From: Phycicoccus sp. Soil802
GTDB lineage: Bacteria > Actinomycetota > Actinomycetes > Actinomycetales > Dermatophilaceae
Direction: 5' to 3'
Assembly (NCBI RefSeq): GCF_001429605.1
Contig: NZ_LMSS01000006.1
Coordinates: 205,255-269,254 of the forward strand
Length of the DNA stretch: 64,000 bases
The notes under the pieces are model-generated. The model was given only the letters and a program-made list of their open reading frames with translations, made no database searches and was not told where the DNA came from. Shown in pieces: positions 17,873 to 26,507 of the stretch (position 1 is the first letter of the stretch; every line of letters begins with the position of its first letter). The position numbers and the translations under genes were made by a program.

Positions 17873-19117
17873 ATGACCGCCGAACGACGCGTCGTCGTCA
17901 CAGGCCTCGGAGCCACCACCCCTGTGGGCGGCACCGTCCCCGAGACGTGGGACGCCATCCTGGCCGGACGGTCGGGCGCCAAGATGATGGACTTCGACTG
18001 GGTGGAGAAGTACGAGCTCCCGGTCAAGTTCGCCGCCACGATCCACACCCAGCCGACCGACGTGCTGACCAAGGTGGAGGTGCGCCGGCTCGACCCGAGC
18101 GCCCAGTACGCCCTGATCGCCGCGCGTGAGGCCTGGGCGGACGCCGGCGCCCCCGAGGTCGAGCCCGAGCGCCTCGCTGCTTGCATCGGCACCGGCATCG
18201 GTGGCGTCTGGACCCTGCTCGACCAGTGGGACAACCTGCGCGAGAAGGGCCCGCGCCGGGTCTTCCCGCTCGCCGTCCCCATGCTCATGCCCAACGCCTC
18301 CTCCGCCGCCGTCTCCCTGGAGATCGGCGCCCGGGCCGGGGCCCACACCCCCGTCTCCGCCTGCGCCTCCGGGCTCGAGGCGATGGGCTACGCCTACGAG
18401 ATGATCCGCAACGGCCGGGCCGACATCGCGGTCGCGGGTGGCACGGAGGGCGCGGTGCACGCGCTGCCGATTGCCGGCTTCGCCGCCATGCAGGCGCTCT
18501 CGACCCGCAACGACGACCCCGAGCGCGCGTCGCGCCCCTACGACACCGGCCGCGACGGGTTCGTCCTCGGTGAGGGCGCCGCCGTGATCGTGCTCGAGGA
18601 GTACGAAGCGGCCAAGGCCCGTGGCGCCACCATCTACGCCGAGATCGGTGGCGTGGGCATGTCCTCGGACTCCCACCACATCGCCGCGCCGGAGCCTGAG
18701 GGCGCGGGCGCGTCCCGGGCGATGGTCGAGGCCGTCGAGCGGGCCGGCCTGACGCCCAAGGACATCGTCCACGTGAACGCGCACGCGACCTCGACCCCGG
18801 TGGGCGACGTGGCGGAGTCGAACGCCATCCGGCGCGCCTTCGGCGACGACACCGACGGTATGCCGGTCAGCGCCACGAAGTCGATGACCGGTCACCTCCT
18901 CGGTGCGGCCGGGGCGCTCGAGGGCGTCCTCACGATCCTGGCGCTGCACCACCGGATCGCGCCCGCGACGATCAACCTCGACGACTTCGACCCCGCGATC
19001 AAGCTCGACGTGGTGCACGGTGAGGCCCGCAAGCTCCCCGCAGGCGACATCGCGGCGCTGAACAACTCGTTCGGTTTCGGTGGTCACAACGTCGCGGTGG
19101 TCTTCACCTCGGTCTGA
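17873..19117 (+). CDS. fabF: 3-oxoacyl-ACP synthase II
   Basis: Elongating condensing enzyme, 414 aa. Active-site Cys is in 'TPVSACASGLEA', the two His in 'VNAHATSTPVGD' and 'SMTGHLLGAAGA', and the C-terminal 'NNSFGFGGHNVAVVF' is canonical. The start ATG has AAGGAG 11 nt upstream. Last gene of the fab operon; a strong hairpin follows 26 nt later. Confidence 0.96.
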   Translation: MTAERRVVVTGLGATTPVGGTVPETWDAILAGRSGAKMMDFDWVEKYELPVKFAATIHTQPTDVLTKVEVRRLDPSAQYALIAAREAWADAGAPEVEPERLAACIGTGIGGVWTLLDQWDNLREKGPRRVFPLAVPMLMPNASSAAVSLEIGARAGAHTPVSACASGLEAMGYAYEMIRNGRADIAVAGGTEGAVHALPIAGFAAMQALSTRNDDPERASRPYDTGRDGFVLGEGAAVIVLEEYEAAKARGATIYAEIGGVGMSSDSHHIAAPEPEGAGASRAMVEAVERAGLTPKDIVHVNAHATSTPVGDVAESNAIRRAFGDDTDGMPVSATKSMTGHLLGAAGALEGVLTILALHHRIAPATINLDDFDPAIKLDVVHGEARKLPAGDIAALNNSFGFGGHNVAVVFTSV

Positions 19118-19143
19118 CCTCAGCCGTTCGGCCGACACACCTG

Positions 19144-19176
19144 GAGCGCCCGCCCCGAACCTCGGGGTGGGCGCTC
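19144..19176 (+). terminator. Terminator of the fab operon
   Basis: 15-bp stem with one G-U wobble (arms 19144-19158 and 19162-19176) and a 3-nt loop, followed by TATCGTG. Placed 26 nt after the fabF stop. Confidence 0.8.
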
Positions 19177-19222
19177 TATCGTGTGCCGACGGTCGCTGCA
19201 GGGGCGGCCCGGGAGGTCAGCG

Positions 19223-19783
19223 ATGGTGGGCAAGTCGGGGGGGACCCTGGGGGGTCGCGAGCGCATCGTGATCGTGGACGAGCACCTGGCGGGACGGCTC
19301 AAACGGGCTGGGCGCCGGCACGTGCTGCGCCGTCGGCAGACCTGGACATCGTCCGTGCTGACCAGTCTCGTGCTCCTGCTGTGCGTCTCGGCTCCGGACC
19401 TCCTGGGCGGACGGCCCCGTGGCGTGTCCGCAACGGCCCTGGCGGCGCCAGGCGTCTACCTGGTGGTGACGGCCGTGACGCTCGGCTACACCGTCTTCAC
19501 CATCGGCAGGCACTTCGACCGGGAGTTCGTGCCGGGACGCATCCTCGGCCTGACGGTCGGGAGCCAGACGATCCGCCTCCGCGACCACGACTCGTGCACG
19601 GAGCTGGCCTACTCGGTCATCGCCGGCGTCGTGATGCTGCGGGACGTCGTGGTGGTCGACCTCGGCCAGCGCTTCTGGGCGCTGCCGATCGAGCTGCTCG
19701 ATGGCGTCAGCCTCGAGGTGCTGCGCGCCCGCGCCGGCCGGCCGGCGCTCGGCAACGAGCTCTGGCCCGAGCTGCAGGCCTAG
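19223..19783 (+). CDS. Hypothetical membrane protein (YcxB-like layout)
   Basis: 186-aa protein I cannot name. It has a basic cytoplasmic N-terminus ('RRHVLRRRQTWTSS'), two membrane segments (about residues 37-56 and 74-92) and a C-terminal soluble part with alternating hydrophobic strands ('ELAYSVIAGVVMLRDVVVVD', 'FWALPIEL'). That layout resembles YcxB-type proteins, but I see no diagnostic motif. The start ATG at 19223 has GGGAGG 6 nt upstream. It stands alone between the fab terminator and a convergent gene. Confidence 0.7.
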   Translation: MVGKSGGTLGGRERIVIVDEHLAGRLKRAGRRHVLRRRQTWTSSVLTSLVLLLCVSAPDLLGGRPRGVSATALAAPGVYLVVTAVTLGYTVFTIGRHFDREFVPGRILGLTVGSQTIRLRDHDSCTELAYSVIAGVVMLRDVVVVDLGQRFWALPIELLDGVSLEVLRARAGRPALGNELWPELQA

Positions 19784-19851
19784 CTGCCGGAACACCGTGG
19801 CTGCGTCGGCAGGCGCGGGTCGCCTGGAGCCGCAGGTCAGGGCGCTGGATT

Positions 19852-20496
19852 TCAGCCGGGCGGCGGCGGGATGGTGATGCTGACCAGCGGGTCGCCGGTG
19901 CTCGTGGTCGACCGGGTCGGCGAGCCCGTGCCCGGGTGGGTCTTGGTGGGCTTGGACTTCGTGGCCGTGGAGGACGTCGACGCATCGGTCGACGTGGAGC
20001 TCGAGGGACCGGTGCTGGTGGCCGAGGAGTGCGTCGACGCCGCCGTCGAGACGGGCGCGGGCGTCCGCTGAGAGCTGGATCGGGAGGCGGTGGTCGCCGT
20101 CCGCGTGCCATCCGTGGAGCTGCTCGCCGAGTCGACCTGCTGGCCAGTCAGCGACGTGCTGGTGGCGGCCGGGTCGTCCGCACCGTCGGCCGGCGCCTTG
20201 TCGGGGAGCACGAACGCGAACGACACCATCGCGGTCAGCCCGCCGATCCACAGGAGCACCAAGCTGGGCAAGGGCTTCCACGAGGCCTCCCGCCCCACGG
20301 CCTCCCGGTGGGCGAGGAACTCACGGGCGTAGGCGACCAGGGTCACGACGGCAGCGGCCGAGAACAGCCAGAGCACCCACGTAGCGATGGTGGCGCCACG
20401 GGGCAGGTCGGCGGCCAGAATCAGCCAGGCGTACCAGAGCAGCGTCCCCACACAGGCTGCGGCCAGCACCCCCAGGATGAGCTTGGGGCGGGTCAC
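19852..20496 (-). CDS. Membrane protein with Ser/Thr-rich extracytoplasmic tail
   Basis: 214 aa, function unknown. Three hydrophobic segments lie near residues 5-28, 38-56 and 77-98, followed by a ~110-residue low-complexity tail dominated by Ser, Thr, Ala and Pro ending in 'VSITIPPPPG'. Such tails are often surface-exposed and may be O-glycosylated. The start is a GTG with GGAGG 4-8 nt upstream. Convergent with the preceding gene and codirectional with DUF3145. Confidence 0.75.
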   Translation of the reverse strand: MTRPKLILGVLAAACVGTLLWYAWLILAADLPRGATIATWVLWLFSAAAVVTLVAYAREFLAHREAVGREASWKPLPSLVLLWIGGLTAMVSFAFVLPDKAPADGADDPAATSTSLTGQQVDSASSSTDGTRTATTASRSSSQRTPAPVSTAASTHSSATSTGPSSSTSTDASTSSTATKSKPTKTHPGTGSPTRSTTSTGDPLVSITIPPPPG

Positions 20497-20590
20497 ACGT
20501 TCCTCCAGAGTCGATCGGACAGCCGCAAAGGCTACCGAAGACCCCGCCGAACCCCCGAAACGTGCAGGTCACGCGGCTGCCTGAAAGCGC

Positions 20591-21106
20591 TCAGCCCACC
20601 TTGTGGAGCCAGCGCACGGGGGCTCCGTCACCGGCATACCGGAACGGCTCGAGCTCGGCGTCCCAGTCGGTGCCGAGCAGCTCCTCGACCATCTCGACCA
20701 TCGCCTCAGGCGACCCCTGCGACAGCCGCAGCACGTCACGGAGCCGGTCCTCGTTGATCACGGCGTCACCGGCCGCCGAGGTCCAGGTGTGGTGGATCCC
20801 CAGGGCGGGGGTGTGCGACCAGCGCGACCCGTCGGCGCCGGCGCTCGGCTCCTCGGTCACCTCGTAGCGCAGGTTGTCCCACCCGCGCAGGGTGGAGGCG
20901 AGCTTGGCGCCGGTGCCCTGCACTCCTGCCCACGGGAACTCCGCGCGGACGAGTGCGGCACCGGCCGGCTGTGGGGTCCAGTCGATGGCCAACCGGCCGT
21001 CGAGGGCGGACTCGAGGGCCCAGGTGATGTGGGGGCACAGCGCTTTGGGGGTGGAGTGAATGAAAACCACCCCGCGGGTCATGACACGCGGCATCGCGAC
21101 AGACAT
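20591..21106 (-). CDS. DUF3145 family protein
   Basis: 171-aa protein of a family found in actinobacteria, function not established. The conserved start 'MTRGVVFIHSTPKALCPHI' follows a short 8-residue lead, and later 'WDNLRYEVTEEPS' and 'HHTWTSAAGDAVINED' are visible. A perfect AAGGAGG lies 8 nt before the ATG, so translation should be strong. Its presence near the fab operon may hint at a link to lipid metabolism, which is inference. Confidence 0.85.
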   Translation of the reverse strand: MSVAMPRVMTRGVVFIHSTPKALCPHITWALESALDGRLAIDWTPQPAGAALVRAEFPWAGVQGTGAKLASTLRGWDNLRYEVTEEPSAGADGSRWSHTPALGIHHTWTSAAGDAVINEDRLRDVLRLSQGSPEAMVEMVEELLGTDWDAELEPFRYAGDGAPVRWLHKVG

Positions 21107-21329
21107 TCCGGGCCTCCTTGGTGTGCGAGGGACGTCTTCCCCACGAACCTCGTCACCTGCTGGCTCGGCGTGTTGCCGCGTTGTTCAGTTGGCTGTGCGG
21201 GTCCCATTGTGCACCACGAACCACATCCGCACCAGCACCACCACGAACCCCGTTCTCACCACCTCCATCGCAGGCACACTGGCGACGGTAGGCTCACGGC
21301 GCCCAGCCGGTGCTAGCCGAGCTGGTGCC

Positions 21330-21403
21330 GGGGCAGTAGCTCAGTCGGTCAGAGCAGCGGACTCATAATCCGTCGGTCGTCGGTTCAAGCCCGACCTGCC
21401 CCA
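21330..21403 (+). tRNA. tRNA with anticodon CAT (elongator Met, or Ile after lysidine modification)
   Basis: Complete cloverleaf: 7-bp perfect acceptor stem (GGGGCAG / CTGCCCC), D-arm GCTC...GAGC, anticodon loop CTCATAA on a GCGGA/TCCGT stem, T-arm GTCGG-TTCAAGC-CCGAC, discriminator A. CCA is not encoded. Sequence alone cannot separate tRNA-Met from the CAT-anticodon tRNA-Ile. Its 3' half is the attachment site of the integrated element. Confidence 0.93.
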
Positions 21404-21404
21404 C
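21362..21404 (+). repeat. attL: 43-bp direct repeat within the tRNA 3' half
   Basis: Runs from the anticodon loop to the base after the discriminator and is identical to 30083-30125. The integrase gene begins its 3' end 25 nt further on, the classic arrangement for tRNA-targeting tyrosine recombinases. Confidence 0.92.
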
Positions 21405-21428
21405 AGGACGTTTATGCAGGTCAGCGCC

Positions 21429-22544
21429 CTAAGCGGCGTCATCGTGACCTCCGCTACGAGCCTCGGTCTCGGTGATGTGGCGCATTTGTGGCACATGCGA
21501 ATCGAGCAGAGCCGCAACCGAGTCGAGATCGTCGCCGAACAAGCCGGCGTAGACGTCGAGCGTCATCGCCGCCGACGAGTGCCCCAGCATGCGCTGGACG
21601 GCCTTGACGTTCGCCCCTGCCGCAATCGCCAAGGATGCGGCGGTGTGTCTCAGGTCGTGCGGCGTCAGCCCGGTGATCCCGGCTGTCGCGCAGGCGGGGT
21701 CGAACACTCTGTGACGCCAGTTGCCCAGCCGCATGGGCGAACCGGTGGGTGAAGCGAATACCAGGTCGGCCGGCTGCTTCTCCTCGCACATCCGAGCCAG
21801 GTCCGGGATGAGGGCCGGCGGGACCGGTACGGACCGGGTCTGGTGGTTCTTCGTGGTGCTCCAGACCAGGCGACCGCCGACCTCCGAGGCGCTCTCAACG
21901 ATGTGCAGCCTGCGCCGCTCCAGGTCGACGCGCGAGACCCGCAGAGCAGTCATCTCTCCGAACCTGATCCCGGTGAACGCCAGGACGCAGATGACCAGAC
22001 CACCCGGACCGGCCGACTGCACGAGGGCGGCCAGCTCGGGAACGCTGAGGAAGCGTGGCTCGTCACGAACCGCCCGTGGCAGCCGCACACCAGTCGCCGG
22101 GTTGCGGGCGATCCGCCCGTCCTGCACGGCCATGCCCATGATCAGCGAGAACACCCGATGGATGTGCCGGACTGTCGAGGCCGTCCGGCCCGAGGCGCTC
22201 AACTCCCCCACCCACGCCGCGACGTCGGAGGTCGCCACCGATGACAGCCGGTAGGTACCCCAACGCGGTTCGACATGGGTCCGGACGATGCCCCGGTATC
22301 GCTCTGCCGTGGACTCCTTCAGGTGGGACAACCCCGCGGCCCAGACCCGGGCGTAGTCCCCCACGAGGACCTTGCCCGCCGACGGGTCGAGGTACTGGCC
22401 TCGGTTCATCTCGGCCTCGAGGTTGGCCAGGAACCTCTCGGCGTCGACCTTGCGGCGGAAGGACTTCTTTCGCTGGCGGTGCGACGGATCGCGCCATCGG
22501 GCGAGCCACCGGCCGTCGCGGCTGTCCTTGACGACGTGTGCCAC
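21429..22544 (-). CDS. Tyrosine site-specific integrase
   Basis: 371-aa phage-type integrase. The N-terminal SAM-like core-binding part is at residues ~60-160, followed by the catalytic domain: Arg in 'FTGIRFGEMTALR', the H-x-x-R box in 'LTPHDLRHTAASLAI', His in 'MLGHSSAAMTLDVYA' and the nucleophilic Tyr just after it. All catalytic residues are present. The start is a GTG one base after the excisionase stop, so the two are translationally coupled. It presumably recombines the 43-bp att core. Confidence 0.95.
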   Translation of the reverse strand: MAHVVKDSRDGRWLARWRDPSHRQRKKSFRRKVDAERFLANLEAEMNRGQYLDPSAGKVLVGDYARVWAAGLSHLKESTAERYRGIVRTHVEPRWGTYRLSSVATSDVAAWVGELSASGRTASTVRHIHRVFSLIMGMAVQDGRIARNPATGVRLPRAVRDEPRFLSVPELAALVQSAGPGGLVICVLAFTGIRFGEMTALRVSRVDLERRRLHIVESASEVGGRLVWSTTKNHQTRSVPVPPALIPDLARMCEEKQPADLVFASPTGSPMRLGNWRHRVFDPACATAGITGLTPHDLRHTAASLAIAAGANVKAVQRMLGHSSAAMTLDVYAGLFGDDLDSVAALLDSHVPQMRHITETEARSGGHDDAA

Positions 22545-22545
22545 C

Positions 22546-22776
22546 TCAGGCCACCTGCTCGGCTGCCCAGGCCCGTACTTGCGTCGGGTCGAACCGGAGG
22601 TGCTTGCCCAGCCGCATCGCTGGCGGCCCCTGCTCCCGATGCCGCCACTGGTAGAGGGTGCCCACCGGGACGCCGAGGAAGGCCGACACGTCGTGGATCG
22701 TCCACAGGCGGTCGATGGTGGGCAACACCCTCACCTCGGACGAGGCCTTTGCCTCGGGTCTGTCGTTTCTTCTCAT
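22546..22776 (-). CDS. Excisionase / AlpA-like helix-turn-helix protein
   Basis: 76-aa DNA-binding protein. The winged-helix MerR/Xis-type fold is indicated by 'LWTIHDVSAFLGVPVGTLYQ' and 'RLGKHLRFDPTQVRAWAAEQ'. Located between rep and int with a one-base gap to int, as in pSAM2-like elements where Xis directs excision. The start ATG at 22776 lies just inside the rep stop region (5-nt gap). Confidence 0.88.
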   Translation of the reverse strand: MRRNDRPEAKASSEVRVLPTIDRLWTIHDVSAFLGVPVGTLYQWRHREQGPPAMRLGKHLRFDPTQVRAWAAEQVA

Positions 22777-22781
22777 CTGTC

Positions 22782-24308
22782 TCACTTCTCTCCTGATGAC
22801 TGCTGCTTCCTGCTCTGTGCGCGTTCTTGGGCGTATTCGCGGGCTCGGGAGGCGGCTGCGGTCGCGAGGGCGGTTTCCCCGTCGTTGGCCCATCCGGTGC
22901 CGGCGTAGGCCCAGGACCCGATCACAACGGTGGTCCCGTCCGCGCCGTCGGCCAGCAGCTCGGCCTCGAGCTGGCGCAGGTCGACAGGAGTGCCGGTGCG
23001 ATTGGCTTCGGCGATCCGGGCCTGGGCGCGCTGCCGTGCTCGCCGCAGGGCGCCGAGGGTGACGGAGTAGCGGCGTGACTTGGTGGCGAAGTGTCCGCGG
23101 AACCCCAGGGTGTGCGCCCACTTGCCGAGCAGCCCGTAGGGCGCTGTTGGGTCCTGGTCGGCGCTGACGGTGCGGCTGGCCATGTTGCGGGCGGTGGCGT
23201 GCAGGCGCCGCAGGTGGGTGCTGTCCTTGGACTCGGTGTCGGTCGCGGACTTGGTGGCGTACTTGGCCAGGTACCCGGCGACCTGTCCGGGTGTGAGTTC
23301 GCGGTCGGGGTCGTCGGTGCGTGAGGAGGTGCGCACCGGGCGGGTGTCGACCTGGGTGCCGAACGCAAGCACCCGTTGGATGTCGTCGTCGTGGACCGGA
23401 TCGGCGGTGACCCGAACGGCTTGTACGGCTTGCTCGACTAGGGCGGAGAGCACCGGTGCCGTGACCGTGGTGGGGGCAGGGGCGAACCCGTCGGGCGTTT
23501 GGGGGCCGTCGAGGCGGACCAGGGCGTGGAAGTGGACCGCGCCGCGCAGCTGGTACTCGGCGACCTTGGCGTACTGCACGCTCGCCACGTGCCCGAGGTT
23601 CGCGGGGAGCACGCGTAGGTGGTGGGCCAACATCCGTCGCAGGGTGATGGTGAACCGTCGCCACAGCTCGGGCGCCCACCACTGCCACACCACAGCCGAG
23701 GCGTAGTCGTAGCAGTCCGGGCACAACGGCTGCCCCAGCGCCGGGTCGTCCTGTTCGTGGATCGCCATGCAGGACAGGGGTCTTCCGTGCGGGCACCGGG
23801 CTCCGGTGTCGCGACGTGGCCGGCACCGGCCGTGGTTCGGGTGGGTGCCGTGGACCGACCCGAACGAGGGCGCGGTCAGGGTCGCGAACACCAGCGGGTT
23901 CTCCGCCACGCGCTCGGGGACGCCCTTGCCGCCACTCACCCCGGCCCGGATCAGCTGGAACGTGTCCGCCGCGTACAACCTCGAGCAGGACTCGCACTCG
24001 GAGGCACGCCGGTTGCCGCAGCGCACGAACGTCACCCCGGTCGGCTCCTCCGCCGATGCGTACGTGCGGACCAGTCCAGCGGTTCCCCGGTCGAAGGTGT
24101 CGCTGCGGCCGACGAGGCGGATGGGCTTGGCGCAGAACCCGACCCGGGACGCGGCCACCGACCAGGCGTCGAAGTCCGGCGACAACAACCGGGCCACCAC
24201 CTGCGCCTGGGTGACGGCGTCCAGGTGAGGCAGGTCCAGCGGTCGGTCGTCCCGCTTCCCGATCGGGGGCAGCGCCGACCAGACCTGGTTACGGGTCGTC
24301 AAGGTCAC
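22782..24308 (-). CDS. RepSA-like replication initiator
   Basis: About 508 aa. Initiator of rolling-circle-type replication of integrative elements, related to RepSA of pSAM2. The HUH metal motif is in 'AVHFHALVRLDG' and the putative nucleophilic Tyr in 'VAGYLAKYATKSATDTESKD'; a cluster of Cys/His residues ('CESCSRLY', 'CRPRRDTGARCPHGRPLSC', 'LCPDCYDYAS') suggests zinc binding. I chose the GTG at 24308 because GGGAAAGGG lies ~10 nt upstream; GTG 24314 or 24317 and an open frame to 24374 are alternatives. Confidence 0.88.
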   Translation of the reverse strand: MTLTTRNQVWSALPPIGKRDDRPLDLPHLDAVTQAQVVARLLSPDFDAWSVAASRVGFCAKPIRLVGRSDTFDRGTAGLVRTYASAEEPTGVTFVRCGNRRASECESCSRLYAADTFQLIRAGVSGGKGVPERVAENPLVFATLTAPSFGSVHGTHPNHGRCRPRRDTGARCPHGRPLSCMAIHEQDDPALGQPLCPDCYDYASAVVWQWWAPELWRRFTITLRRMLAHHLRVLPANLGHVASVQYAKVAEYQLRGAVHFHALVRLDGPQTPDGFAPAPTTVTAPVLSALVEQAVQAVRVTADPVHDDDIQRVLAFGTQVDTRPVRTSSRTDDPDRELTPGQVAGYLAKYATKSATDTESKDSTHLRRLHATARNMASRTVSADQDPTAPYGLLGKWAHTLGFRGHFATKSRRYSVTLGALRRARQRAQARIAEANRTGTPVDLRQLEAELLADGADGTTVVIGSWAYAGTGWANDGETALATAAASRAREYAQERAQSRKQQSSGEK

Positions 24309-24331
24309 GACCACCACGCCCTTTCCCAAGG

Positions 24332-24385
24332 GTGTGCCGCGTGGAGCTAGTGCGACCCGTTCCACACGACACACCCAGTACTGGG
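24332..24385. promoter_or_regulatory. Inverted repeat and palindrome upstream of rep
   Basis: 14-nt arms at 24332-24345 and 24361-24374 match as reverse complements at 12 of 14 positions. They abut a perfect 12-bp palindrome, CCCAGTACTGGG (24374-24385). The position just before the rep start suits an operator for rep control or part of a replication origin. Confidence 0.5.
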
Positions 24386-24871
24386 GCGGCCACTAAGGGT
24401 GGTGCACACCGACGCTGGGGGTCGCTCAAACGCCGGACACGAAGAGATACAAGGTGCGGACCAAGAGTTTGGTGTCGTTGTGTGTTTGAGCGGCTGTCAG
24501 TTTGTGTGCGGCCTCAGGCCAAGGGTGGAGGAGCCGACCCTCCAGGGATATATCCGTCAATTTTGTGTGTTTGCTTTGTGTGTAATTGTCCGCTGCTTCG
24601 AGGGTGGCACCCACCACCGACAGCAATCCACCTTTTCCCCCGCCGACCGGCGATCCTTGACCATTTCCTTACCCAACTAGGCGCAGACGGAACTTCACCT
24701 CATGCGCCCTCAGCTCGCGTCCTCGCCCGGCCGGATGCGTCCGGACGGCAGGGACCGCCCTCTCGGCCACCCGACCGGACCAGCAGTCGAACAGGACGAC
24801 AACTCGGAGATGCGACGAGGTCCGAACCAACAGGTCCGGACCTCGCCCCTGTACCTGCCGACATGCATGCG
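24386..24871. other. Gene-free, AT-richer region with repeated TTTGTGTG; candidate origin
   Basis: No convincing gene. The part 24470-24600 is clearly richer in T and G than its surroundings and has three exact TTTGTGTG copies (24501-24508, 24562-24569, 24575-24582) plus related TTGTGTG runs. Lying upstream of the initiator gene, it could hold iterons or the double-strand origin, as well as the rep promoter. Confidence 0.4.
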
Positions 24872-25270
24872 TCAGCAGTGCGCCCCTCCTTGTCCGCTGG
24901 CTGCCATGGGCACGTTGCGGAGGTCGACGATGAGGGCGGTCACCATGCCGTCGGCATCGCGGACGACCTCGTCAATGAACCCGGTGGCCTGCAGCGCCCT
25001 GAAGTCAGACTGTGAGAACGCCAAGGGCTCCCCGAAAGTGATCGTCAGGAACGGGAAGCTCACCGTGATGATCTCCTCGGCGAAGTCCTCCGGCGTCTGG
25101 CCAGGCGGATCCGCGATCGGGGCGTGCGCAAAGGCGGCCGCGGCGGCGCAGTTGATGGACTGAACGATCGGGTGGATCGTCGCTTGTGCGGGACTCGGCA
25201 TGAACGCCAGGGTCGCCACACACACAGCAGCGGGAACCGCTGCACGGACAAGCACACGGGTCTCAAACAT
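24872..25270 (-). CDS. Small secreted protein of unknown function
   Basis: 132 aa. The N-terminus is a signal peptide with a predicted cut after residue 30 (…PSPAQA|TIHP). The mature ~100 residues are acidic, with 'GQTPEDFAEEIITVSFPFLT' followed by a region of alternating hydrophobics; there is one Cys in the mature part near the start and one at the C-terminus, which could form a disulfide. GAAGGGAG lies a few nt before the ATG. I do not recognise the family. Divergent from the SRPBCC gene. Confidence 0.7.
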   Translation of the reverse strand: MFETRVLVRAAVPAAVCVATLAFMPSPAQATIHPIVQSINCAAAAAFAHAPIADPPGQTPEDFAEEIITVSFPFLTITFGEPLAFSQSDFRALQATGFIDEVVRDADGMVTALIVDLRNVPMAASGQGGAHC

Positions 25271-25476
25271 TGGTCGGCTCCCTTCGGGCCAGTGGTGGAC
25301 TAGACACCCCCCCAGCATCCCGCCGGCGGCGGACCTTTGAATCCGCCAATGGGGTGAGGAATCCCCGCCGCCGACCAACGCAGCTGCCCGGCTCGGCCCC
25401 GGTTCTGAGTCTTGCGGCCGAGGGGCCGAACAGCTGTAACGCCCGCGACCCCTCGAATTTGCGCGATGATGCCGTC

Positions 25477-25929
25477 ATGACTGTGGATGTGCGGGTGCAA
25501 ACCACGATCAACCTGCCGATCAGTACCGTCGCGTCCTTCGCAGGCGACCCTACGAACGCGCCTGATTGGTACGCCAATATCAAGTCGGTCGTCTGGCAGA
25601 CTCAGCCGCCGGTTGCGGTCGGGTCACGGATGGACTTCATTGCCCAATTTCTTGGCAAGCGCTTGGCGTACACCTACGAAGTGGTCGAACTCGAACCAGA
25701 TCTGCGACTGGTGATGCGCACGGCAGATGGTCCCTTTCCGATGGAGACGACCTACAGCTGGGAGGTGGCCCGTGCAGGCAGCACCCGGATGACCCTGCGC
25801 AACCGCGGCAACCCGGCAGGCTTCTCCCGGGTTGCCGCACCCGTGATGGAGCTCGCCATGAGGCGGGCCACCACCAAAGACTTGGCTCGGCTCAAGACGC
25901 TCCTCGAGTCCGGAGAACGTAGCCCCTGA
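25477..25929 (+). CDS. SRPBCC-family (polyketide cyclase-like) protein
   Basis: 150 aa. It has the START/SRPBCC layout: opening strand 'VRVQTTINLPISTVASFAGD', 'NAPDWYANIKSVVW', central strands 'RMDFIAQFLGKRLAYTYEVV' and a long C-terminal helix 'VMELAMRRATTKDLARLKTL'. The family binds hydrophobic ligands; no substrate can be proposed. Base composition is less GC-biased than the chromosomal genes, consistent with cargo of the element. Confidence 0.8.
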   Translation: MTVDVRVQTTINLPISTVASFAGDPTNAPDWYANIKSVVWQTQPPVAVGSRMDFIAQFLGKRLAYTYEVVELEPDLRLVMRTADGPFPMETTYSWEVARAGSTRMTLRNRGNPAGFSRVAAPVMELAMRRATTKDLARLKTLLESGERSP

Positions 25930-26507
25930 GGGCATACGCCACGGTCCTGCTTGGCGCGTGGTTGAGCTGCTCGCACCGCTGACCGCGCGTTCTAGGAACG
26001 AAAGTTCGGCGGGCGGCCTCAATGGTCAACACTCACATGGCCTGTGGAATCGTCAAGGACGACCTTATCGCCAGGGTCGGGAAGGCCCGTCACAACGCTG
26101 CCCGGGCATGCGGAGCGCAGGAAATGGATTCACCGGACGCACGATGGTCGGCATGGTGATGGTCCCAGGCCCTGCCTCGGCCAAGACTCGGATCTGGACC
26201 CTCCGGTGTATCTGGCTGTCGAGTTCGCGCGCAAATCGGAACCACCAAGGCGAGGGGTAGGTCCTTAGTTTGGAAGGTGCCATGATCTCCGAGAGGTCGC
26301 GGCGTCTTCAACTCTCAGCGCGTCGAGCGACACCATTCTTGGCGGAGCGGCGCCTGTTCATCACCATAAGAATTGCTGCGGTGACGGAGAGCATCCATGG
26401 CCGGTGCACCTGTGTGCGAGTTCGTCGTCTCACGTTTGACGCGCTCCAGCGCTGAGCTGGGAGGCTTGTGCGTCTAGGCCGTATCGGGGCAGGCCGTATC
26501 GGGGCCG
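25930..26507. other. Gene-free stretch before the insertion sequence
   Basis: No reading frame here has a credible start, ribosome site or family motif. Its right end holds two tandem copies of a 15-bp sequence (26476-26490 and 26491-26505), the second overlapping the target duplication of the insertion sequence. Confidence 0.5.
26493..26507. repeat. Left target-site duplication of the IS481-family element
   Basis: 15 bp identical to 28460-28474, directly flanking the element ends. IS481-family elements make duplications up to about this length. Confidence 0.85.

Noticed and set aside
19784..19812. Hairpin between convergent genes after 19783
   Set aside because: Only a 6-bp stem with a 17-nt loop; too weak to call.
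24426..24626. 66-codon open frame in the gap upstream of rep
   Set aside because: No ribosome site or recognisable sequence, and it crosses the TTTGTGTG repeats.
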